Shown here one piece after another: positions 6,378 through 11,725 of a stretch of DNA of 11,725 nucleotides; the first letter of the stretch is position 1; each line of letters begins with the position of its first letter. The stretch is taken from NCBI GenBank assembly GCA_022572285.1, contig JACZWF010000027.1:1-11725 (forward strand). The letters run 5' to 3'. The notes below the pieces were generated by a model, which was not told the DNA's origin, did no database searches, and worked only from the letters and a program-made list of their open reading frames with translations. This DNA comes from Nitrososphaerota archaeon. GTDB taxonomy: Archaea > Thermoproteota > Nitrososphaeria > Nitrososphaerales > UBA57. A program made the translations under genes and the position numbers.

Positions 6378-7399
6378 ATAATAATAATATGAAGTATAGA
6401 CAGCTAGGTAAGAGTTCGCTCAAGGTCTCGGAAATTGGTTTCGGGGCCTGGACCCTAGGGACAGACTGGTGGGGAACCATCAAACGAGATGAATCGATTC
6501 GATTACTCCAACGTGCGTTGGAACTAGGAATGAATTTTGTTGATACATCGGACTCTTATGCCTCCGGGGAAAGCGAGAAACTTGTTGGGGAAGCCATCAA
6601 GGGACAACGCGACAAGATCATTTTATCCACGAAATTTGGATATGATATCCATTCACCGGTAAAAAGGGAAGGGCATCAAGAACGGGAGCAAATATTTACA
6701 CCCGAGCATATCAATATTGCAGTCGAGGAGAGCTTAGAACGACTTCAGACTAGCTACATTGACCTTTATCAACTACATAATCCAAAGATGGAGCATGTTA
6801 CAGATGCGACCGTATTTGGCGCTCTGGATGACCTAGTCCAGAATGGAAAGATAAGATACTATGGAGTAGCTCTAGGTCCGGCAATCGGTTGGACTGATGA
6901 AGGTCTCAATGCCATGAAGAGTACAAATATCGTATCGCTCCAGACAGTCTATAATATGGTTGAGCAAGACCCTGGAAAGTCTTTCCTAAATGTAGCGAAA
7001 GAAAACGGAGTCGGAATACTTGTTCGTGTGCCACATGCATCAGGACTTCTAGACGGTAAGTTCAATGCTCAGACCACTTTCGCCAGCAATGACCATCGGA
7101 GCTATAGGCAGAGAGAATGGCTGATGAAGGGATTGAAGAAGATTCAGCCTCTAGATTTTCTTCTCAAGACCCCTCTGAGAACCATAGCTCAAACTGCATT
7201 AAAGTTCGCTCTCACAGATATAGGAATAAGTTCTGTCCTTCCCACGATATCAACAATGAACGATCTGGAAGAGTACGCCAAAGCATCAGACCTCGATGAC
7301 CTCACAGAGGAAGAATTGGGAACAATTAATCAAGTATACACTCGGGAGTTTCAAGCCGAAACTCTCAGTTACCTAATGCCCAAGAGTCGAACAAAATGA
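6374..7399 (+). CDS. Aldo/keto reductase embedded in the heme operon
   Basis: This is a 341-residue (alpha/beta)8-barrel aldo/keto reductase that would use NAD(P)H. The family N-terminus MKYRQLGKSSLKVSEIGFG starts at residue 6. The catalytic tetrad is complete: Asp57 and Tyr62 (VDTSDSYASGESE), Lys87 (STKFGY) and His135 (LYQLHNP). A cofactor-binding C-terminal part (GISSVLPTISTMNDLEE) is also present. The first ATG, used here, forms an ATGA overlap with the preceding ChdC gene; ATG 6389 would give the canonical N-terminus. The stop again overlaps the next gene by ATGA. The tight coupling suggests a role in tetrapyrrole metabolism (for example a redox or aldehyde-removal step), but no substrate can be inferred from sequence and no established heme-pathway step is assigned to this family. 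Confidence 0.88.
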   Translation: MNNNNMKYRQLGKSSLKVSEIGFGAWTLGTDWWGTIKRDESIRLLQRALELGMNFVDTSDSYASGESEKLVGEAIKGQRDKIILSTKFGYDIHSPVKREGHQEREQIFTPEHINIAVEESLERLQTSYIDLYQLHNPKMEHVTDATVFGALDDLVQNGKIRYYGVALGPAIGWTDEGLNAMKSTNIVSLQTVYNMVEQDPGKSFLNVAKENGVGILVRVPHASGLLDGKFNAQTTFASNDHRSYRQREWLMKGLKKIQPLDFLLKTPLRTIAQTALKFALTDIGISSVLPTISTMNDLEEYAKASDLDDLTEEELGTINQVYTREFQAETLSYLMPKSRTK

Positions 7400-8418
7400 G
7401 TGAGACCACTAGAACCCAGGAGAACATTCAGGAATTTGCCCTCGATTTGCTAGACAAGAAACTTCTCAATTTACTTCAGTGGGATTTTCCTTTAGTCGCA
7501 AAACCATTCGAAGCAATTGGAGAAGGATTTCAGATTTCCGAGGAGCAAGTATTTGAGAGGATTCTTAGGCTGAAACAGTCGGGGATAATTCGGCAAATTA
7601 ATGCAATCTTTGATACCCGAAGACTCGGATACAAGAGCTCCCTTGTTGCCATGGCTGTCGACGAGAGTATGATTGACATTGTAGCAAATAAGATTAGCGA
7701 GCATCCCGGTGTTAGTCACAATTATAAGAGAGATCATGAATTCAATCTTTGGTTCACTCTCGCAGTACCGCCAAATGGGAATATCCAACAAGAAGTTGCA
7801 AAATTCACGTCACTCAAAGGAGTCATACGGTGTAGACTATTGCCGACCCAAAAACTCTTCAAGATAGGGGTGAAATTGGATATGTTGAAGAATGATCCTC
7901 AGAACCCAGCTCCTGACGAAGATTTCAAAGAAAACTCCCAACCGCCGGTCAAGCTACAAGAAAGGGAAATTGAAATAATACGAGAAATGCAGGAGGACAT
8001 AGAAGTAATTTCCCGACCATTCGAAAAGATGTCGGAGAGGTTAGGTCTTCGCGAGGAAGATTTGTTGGAAAAGATGAAAGAGTTCCAGGAACGTGGAATC
8101 ATGCGCAGATTTGCTGCTATTTTAAGACATCAGAAGGCTGGTTTCAAAGCTAACGGCATGATAACCTGGAAGGTTCCTCCGGAACGCGTCGAGGAAGTTG
8201 GCATGGTTGCCGCATCTTTTTCTCAGGTCAGTCACTGTTACCAAAGGCCCGTTTATCCAGATTGGCAGTACAATCTCTTTTCGATGGTTCACGCTCGAAG
8301 CAAAGAGGGATGCGAGAAGATTGCTGAGGAGATATCCAAGAGAACGGGAATTCAAGATTATGCGATCCTATATAGCACCAAGGAGTACAAGAAGGAACGG
8401 GTCAGGTACTTCACATGA
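7396..8418 (+). CDS. ahbAB: Fused siroheme decarboxylase (AhbA-AhbB type, Lrp/AsnC fold)
   Basis: The 340-residue product holds two tandem Lrp/AsnC-like units, each a winged helix followed by a ferredoxin-like domain: residues ~15-165 and ~186-340, joined by a Pro/Asn-rich linker. Diagnostic siroheme-decarboxylase motifs appear in both. The first unit has GVSHNYKR...FNLWFTL (His108). The second has RRFAAILRHQKAGFKANGM (His245), VSHCYQRPVYPDWQYNLFSM (His280) and a terminal YSTKEYKKERVRYF. The family removes the two acetate carboxyls at C12 and C18 of siroheme to give didecarboxysiroheme, in the alternative heme pathway (or in heme d1 synthesis as NirDL/NirGH). In many organisms the halves are separate proteins; here both are in one chain, so it can form the heterodimer-like unit alone. 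A pure transcription factor is unlikely given the motifs and neighbours. Confidence 0.9.
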   Translation: MSETTRTQENIQEFALDLLDKKLLNLLQWDFPLVAKPFEAIGEGFQISEEQVFERILRLKQSGIIRQINAIFDTRRLGYKSSLVAMAVDESMIDIVANKISEHPGVSHNYKRDHEFNLWFTLAVPPNGNIQQEVAKFTSLKGVIRCRLLPTQKLFKIGVKLDMLKNDPQNPAPDEDFKENSQPPVKLQEREIEIIREMQEDIEVISRPFEKMSERLGLREEDLLEKMKEFQERGIMRRFAAILRHQKAGFKANGMITWKVPPERVEEVGMVAASFSQVSHCYQRPVYPDWQYNLFSMVHARSKEGCEKIAEEISKRTGIQDYAILYSTKEYKKERVRYFT

Positions 8419-8433
8419 TTAGGGACTGAATCC

Positions 8434-9087
8434 ATGCTCATAGACATTCTGCTCTTGGACAAGAATGTAGCTATTTTCGGCGGAGGAAAGGAGGCTACTT
8501 TCAAGCTTAAAAAAATTCTCGATGATATTCCCAACGTTACGGTGGTTAGCCAAGCATTCTCAAATGAGATTTTGGATATTTCAAGAAAAGAGACGCGTGT
8601 CAACCTCGTAGAATTCGACCTGAATTCAGACCTCGAAAGACTTGTGAACCTAATCCCACGCCCTGACATTGCAATTATAGCCACTGATGATCCGCATATC
8701 AATCGCAAGATGAATGAATTCACCAGGGGTCTAGGAGCGATGGTATGTGTCGTGGATACGCCAGAGCTCTGTGACTTTGCCATGCCCGCTATCGCGAAAT
8801 TTGGAGAAAGCGTTCGAGTTGGAATCTCAACAAGAGGGAGTAGTCCAGCAATGGCCAGTGTTATTAGGAAGAAGATCGAGGCTACTATAACGGAGATGGA
8901 TCTCCTCCAGATCAAACTTCAAGAACATGTAAGGAAAATCGGGAAAGATCACATAGCGAACTTCGAGGACCGAAAGAAGGCACTCTACGAAGTAATTGAA
9001 AATAAAGAGGTTAATAGCCTCCTCGAGATGAACCAATACGACGATGCGAAAAGAATCGCAGAGGCCATCATCTTGAGCAGGGAGTAG
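8434..9087 (+). CDS. sirC: Precorrin-2 dehydrogenase (SirC/Met8p/CysG N-terminal type)
   Basis: This enzyme oxidises precorrin-2 to sirohydrochlorin with NAD+; some family members also insert iron to give siroheme. The 217-residue protein has the dinucleotide-binding start NVAIFGGGKEATFK (GGG at 16-18), AIIATDDPHINRKM, and VVDTPELCDFAMPA with Asp108, the likely catalytic aspartate. These are followed by VGISTRGSSPAMASVIRKKIE, the substrate-binding hinge typical of the family, and a helical C-terminal dimerisation domain. There is no fused methyltransferase, so precorrin-2 must be made by a separate enzyme. It follows the ahbAB gene by 15 nt; a weak Shine-Dalgarno-like AGGGA (8421-8425) precedes the ATG. 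Placement between AhbAB and HemA fits siroheme supply for heme. Confidence 0.9.
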   Translation: MLIDILLLDKNVAIFGGGKEATFKLKKILDDIPNVTVVSQAFSNEILDISRKETRVNLVEFDLNSDLERLVNLIPRPDIAIIATDDPHINRKMNEFTRGLGAMVCVVDTPELCDFAMPAIAKFGESVRVGISTRGSSPAMASVIRKKIEATITEMDLLQIKLQEHVRKIGKDHIANFEDRKKALYEVIENKEVNSLLEMNQYDDAKRIAEAIILSRE

Positions 9088-9094
9088 AATCTAT

Positions 9095-10348
9095 ATGACA
9101 ATCATCCAGCTGGGACTAGATCATAAGCGCGCCACAATACCCATTCTTGAATCCGCCATGATTCCGCATAATCAAAACTTCGCAACAAATGGTTTGGAAG
9201 AATCACTCCTAATTCAGACCTGCAACAGAGTTGAGATTTATTGCGTAGCTGAAACCGACTTCAAGGATTCTGTCCAGGCTGAAGTAATATCCCAATGGAA
9301 AAAGAAGAGCAAGTCAGCTACGTCTCCGGAGCCTAAGGACTTTGAAGCATTGATCGAACGGAATTATGATTCTGATGCGGTCAGGCACATTTTGAGGGTG
9401 ACGGCCGGCCTGGAATCGATGGTCCTCGGGGAAGATCAGATTCTTGGCCAGGTGAAGAGTTCCTTGGTACAGGCAAGGTTAGCTGGTAGTATCGGTCCCG
9501 TGCTTTCACTGTTGTTCGAACGCGCGATAAAATTTGGTGGAAAAATTAGGAGGGAGACCAACATAAACAAGGGATCGGTTTCTTTTGGATCAGCTACCGC
9601 GAAATTGGCGGAACAAAATCTCGGCACCCTAGAAGAGAAATCATGTTTGCTAATCGGTGCAGGAGAAGTGTCAATGCTTGTAGCAAAGTCGTTGAAGGGC
9701 CGACGAACCCGTAAAATCTATGTTGCAAGTCGGACGCTAGAGAGAGCTAGAGCAATGACAAACATGAGTGTTGGGACCGCGATAGAATTTGCCGATGTTC
9801 CCAAAAGACTTTCAGAGGTCGATTTGGTAGTCGTGGCAACAAAGGCTTCTTACCCGCTACTTACACGAGTTAAGGTAGAAGACACGATCCGATCTAGACA
9901 GAGCCCTCTCTTGATTATAGACCTCTCAAATCCAACTAATGTAGAATCGTCAATTGGTAGCCTTCCGAAGGTTAACGTACTATACCTTGACGATCTAAAA
10001 GATATCATTTCGAATAATCTTAGTATTAGGATGAAAGATATGCACAAAATTGATCTAGCAATAGAGGAGGAATCTGAAAGGATCGGTGCGACGCTAAGCT
10101 ATGAGGGTAGAGAACCTCTCATTGCCTCCATATTCAAAGATGCGGAACAGATACGGACGAGAGAGGTAGAAAAGGCCATGAGGCACTTGAAGGAGGCCTC
10201 ACCAAACAATAGGAAAGTCATCGAGGATATGAGCCGAGCAATCATGGAGGGTATCCTGGAACGCCCTAGTAGGAATCTGAGGAGAGCGGCACAAGATAAC
10301 AAAGAGCAAGCCCTCTCTATTGGGGAGAGTCTTTTTCAAGATCAATGA
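9095..10348 (+). CDS. hemA: Glutamyl-tRNA reductase
   Basis: This is the first committed enzyme of C5 tetrapyrrole synthesis: it reduces the glutamyl group of Glu-tRNA(Glu) to glutamate-1-semialdehyde using NADPH. The 417-residue length is normal. The N-terminal catalytic domain has GLDHKRATIPILE, the QTCNRVEIY signature with nucleophile Cys43, and His98 (AVRHIL). It continues with GLESMVLGEDQILGQVK (residues 105-121) and RRETNINKGSVSFGSAT. The NADPH domain begins LLIGAGEVSMLVAKSL (GAGE at 188-191), with VASRTLERARAM and VVVATKASYPLL following. The C-terminal helical dimerisation region is complete. A GGAG at 9081-9084 lies 10 nt before the ATG. It is the last gene of the operon; hemL and hemB are not adjacent. 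Confidence 0.95.
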   Translation: MTIIQLGLDHKRATIPILESAMIPHNQNFATNGLEESLLIQTCNRVEIYCVAETDFKDSVQAEVISQWKKKSKSATSPEPKDFEALIERNYDSDAVRHILRVTAGLESMVLGEDQILGQVKSSLVQARLAGSIGPVLSLLFERAIKFGGKIRRETNINKGSVSFGSATAKLAEQNLGTLEEKSCLLIGAGEVSMLVAKSLKGRRTRKIYVASRTLERARAMTNMSVGTAIEFADVPKRLSEVDLVVVATKASYPLLTRVKVEDTIRSRQSPLLIIDLSNPTNVESSIGSLPKVNVLYLDDLKDIISNNLSIRMKDMHKIDLAIEEESERIGATLSYEGREPLIASIFKDAEQIRTREVEKAMRHLKEASPNNRKVIEDMSRAIMEGILERPSRNLRRAAQDNKEQALSIGESLFQDQ

Positions 10349-10410
10349 AGAATGCTCATACTCTTAGGATTGCGCGCGAGATTCATGCCATCTGAACACC
10401 CTATCTGATT

Positions 10411-10506
10411 TCACTTAACGGGAGCAGACTTTCTATACGGGCCACGCTTCCGCTTCCTAGCCTTCTCTCGCCTCTCCTCGCCCCTAAGGAGCTCGTCCTC
10501 ACTCAT
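10411..10506 (-). CDS. 31-residue basic microprotein, family not recognised
   Basis: A complete small frame runs from ATG (10504-10506) to TGA (10411-10413). The product starts acidic (MSEDELLRGEERREK) and turns strongly basic (KARKRKRGPYRKSAPVK), giving a short charged helix plus a basic tail. Such a composition suits binding to RNA, DNA or the ribosome, but that is inference. Support for expression comes from a TATA-like box at 10529-10536, exactly 23-30 nt upstream of the ATG, as for other genes here. It lies antisense to its neighbours between hemA and the sulfurtransferase gene, in what would otherwise be a 290-nt gap. It is too short for most gene finders. Confidence 0.55.
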   Translation of the reverse strand: MSEDELLRGEERREKARKRKRGPYRKSAPVK

Positions 10507-10528
10507 TTCATGATCCTCATACTCTTAC

Positions 10529-10536
10529 TATACTAA
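10529..10536 (-). promoter_or_regulatory. TATA box of the 31-residue microprotein gene
   Basis: On the minus strand the box reads TTAGTATA, 23-30 nt upstream of ATG 10506, consistent with a leaderless transcript. Confidence 0.45.
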
Positions 10537-10608
10537 ACTGTGATGTTCCTAGCAAATTTGTTAATCCCAAGATATGATGAATAATGTCGTTGATTAGTTA
10601 GGAATAGA

Positions 10609-10616
10609 GATATATT
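10609..10616 (+). promoter_or_regulatory. TATA box of the sulfurtransferase gene (leaderless)
   Basis: GATATATT lies 23-30 nt upstream of ATG 10639. It overlaps an upstream in-frame TTG at 10615, which decides for the ATG as the true start. Confidence 0.6.
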
Positions 10617-10638
10617 GACCTATAACGCTCTCATATTC

Positions 10639-11475
10639 ATGAGTTATGCGCATCCTGAAGTATTAGTGAGCACTGACTGGGTTTGGGAACATCGTAACGA
10701 TTCGAAAACGAGGATAATCGAGGTCGACTATGATCCCACGGGAAATTATGAACTTGGACACGTCCCGCGCTCCGGTCTAATTGACTGGAAGAAAGATATC
10801 AACGATCAACTAAAGAGGGATATTTTGAGTCGTGACGATGCAACGGCGTTGCTGAGACGGTTCGGGATCGATAACGATACCATAATTGTATTCTATGGAG
10901 ACTTCAATAATTGGTTTGCAGCATTTGCATTCTGGGCCTTTAGTTACTATGGCACTAAGAATATGAAGTTAATGAACGGGGGGAGAAAAAAGTGGTTGGA
11001 AGAGGATAAGGAAGTAACCAAAGAAGTCCCTAAATTCAGTGAAGGAAACTTCACAGCATCTGCACCCGATGAAAGTATAAGGATATACTTGAATGAGGTA
11101 AAGTCGGCACTTGGTAGTTCCGTACTTGTTGACGTAAGGAGTCCTAAGGAATTTAGTGGGGAGATCTTGGCTCCACCCGAATATCCTACTGAGCACGCTC
11201 AAAGGGGAGGTCACATACCCGGAGCTGCAAACATTCCCTGGGGGCAGGCACTTAACGAAGACGCTACCTTCAAATCCGCCGAGGAATTAAAGAACATTTA
11301 TGGATCAAAAGGAATAACTGCTGACAAAGACGTGATAACTTACTGTAGAATCGGCGAAAGATCCTCTCACACCTGGTTTGTACTAAAGTATTTGCTTGGG
11401 TACCCAACCGTCAGAAATTATGATGCTTCGTGGACGGAATGGGGTAATATGCTCCGCAATCCAATTGAAAAGTAA
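10639..11475 (+). CDS. sseA: Two-domain thiosulfate/3-mercaptopyruvate sulfurtransferase (rhodanese)
   Basis: The 278-residue tandem rhodanese transfers sulfane sulfur from thiosulfate or mercaptopyruvate to cyanide or other thiophilic acceptors in the cytoplasm. The N-terminal domain (residues ~8-125) is inactive: it has VSTDWVWEH, YELGHVPRS and VFYGDFNNWFAAFAFW with no Cys at the active loop. The C-terminal domain (~145-275) has LVDVRSPKEFSGE, RGGHIPGAANIPWGQ and the catalytic loop TYCRIGERSSHTWF with Cys236, Arg237 and Arg241. The CRIGERSSHTW loop closely resembles the CysA/thiosulfate sulfurtransferase type of Actinobacteria. ATG 10639 is chosen because the TATA box at 10609 would lie over the alternative TTG at 10615. 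It is on the same strand as the heme operon but has its own promoter. Confidence 0.92.
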   Translation: MSYAHPEVLVSTDWVWEHRNDSKTRIIEVDYDPTGNYELGHVPRSGLIDWKKDINDQLKRDILSRDDATALLRRFGIDNDTIIVFYGDFNNWFAAFAFWAFSYYGTKNMKLMNGGRKKWLEEDKEVTKEVPKFSEGNFTASAPDESIRIYLNEVKSALGSSVLVDVRSPKEFSGEILAPPEYPTEHAQRGGHIPGAANIPWGQALNEDATFKSAEELKNIYGSKGITADKDVITYCRIGERSSHTWFVLKYLLGYPTVRNYDASWTEWGNMLRNPIEK

Positions 11476-11598
11476 GTCTTGATATGCCAGAGCTTTTAGT
11501 GTTAGAAGCACCAACCTTAATGTGGGCGTTACAACTAGGACAAGGCCTAGGGCTAAGACGACCTACCAGATAATCAGAACCCAAATAGTGGAGCAAGA

Positions 11599-11725
11599 TT
11601 GGTAAGCTCTGGTTCAGCGATCTCCGTTTTCGCAGGCAAGGTCAGTGATCTCCTTGGAACGATAGTCGAGCAATCGGTCAAAGAACCAATCAGGTACATA
11701 GTAAACTGGGGGAGATTATACGCAC
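11599..11725 (+). CDS. Possible start of a gene running off the right edge
   Basis: From TTG 11599 one plus-strand frame stays open to the window end (42 residues: VSSGSAISVFAGKVSDLL, then GTIVEQSVKEPIRYIVNWGR). A TATA-like GATAATCA lies 23-30 nt upstream (11569-11576). There is no ATG or GTG in this frame, and I do not recognise the family; the GKVSDLLG stretch only faintly recalls PRC-barrel or Gar1-like strands. A minus-strand frame entering from the right edge and ending near 11575 is equally open, so the strand is not settled. Confidence 0.25.
   Translation, partial: MVSSGSAISVFAGKVSDLLGTIVEQSVKEPIRYIVNWGRLYA

Noticed and set aside
7396..8418. Calling the AsnC/Lrp-like gene a plain transcription regulator
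   Set aside because: The duplicated architecture, the HCYQRP and RHQKAGF motifs and the heme-gene neighbours identify siroheme decarboxylase.
8358..8915. Minus-strand frame of 185 codons opposite sirC
   Set aside because: Antisense to the conserved precorrin-2 dehydrogenase; the Ser/Ile/Arg-rich translation is typical of a shadow frame.
11411..11596. Minus-strand frame with a CPSC motif (possible zinc ribbon)
   Set aside because: Only one Cys pair, overlaps the end of the sulfurtransferase gene by 65 nt, and has no TATA box upstream.

Overview
The window looks archaeal, most plausibly from the Nitrososphaeria (Thaumarchaeota) lineage. This is an inference from gene content and promoter layout, not from a marker gene. 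The supports are: start codons of several genes lying 23-30 nt downstream of a TATA-like box with no leader; an eRF1/aRF1-type protein; a free-standing C2H2 zinc-finger microprotein; and heme genes of the siroheme-dependent (archaeal/sulfate-reducer) type. I saw no rRNA, tRNA, CRISPR array, insertion sequence or phage gene.

Left part (1-2185, + strand): the end of a GIN-domain (DUF2807) surface protein, then a divergent serine hydroxymethyltransferase whose last 17 nt overlap the start of an unrecognised membrane-anchored or secreted protein. Middle part (2386-5422): four minus-strand genes and one tiny plus-strand gene. They are a small dimeric alpha/beta-barrel protein, a divergent 32-residue C2H2 zinc-finger protein, a secreted Spondin_N-domain protein with an aspartate tract, an aRF1 paralogue that keeps the GGQ motif but lacks NIKS, and a second small ferredoxin-fold protein.

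Right part (5568-10348, + strand): a compact five-gene heme operon. Its order is coproheme decarboxylase-type protein (chlorite dismutase superfamily), aldo/keto reductase, fused siroheme decarboxylase AhbA/AhbB, precorrin-2 dehydrogenase (SirC/Met8 type) and glutamyl-tRNA reductase (HemA). The first three overlap by ATGA; the last two follow after 15 and 7 nt. HemA commits glutamyl-tRNA to tetrapyrroles, SirC makes sirohydrochlorin, and AhbAB decarboxylates siroheme. The ChdC-like protein could finish heme from Fe-coproporphyrin III, in the place usually taken by the radical-SAM enzyme AhbD. Genes for the steps between (HemL, HemB, HemC, HemD, the uroporphyrinogen methyltransferase, AhbC) are not in the window.

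After the operon lie an unannotated-looking 31-residue basic microprotein gene on the minus strand with its own promoter, a two-domain thiosulfate/3-mercaptopyruvate sulfurtransferase, and an unresolved open frame at the right edge. Alternating CG tracts occur in three intergenic spaces, and two of them share a 15-nt core.
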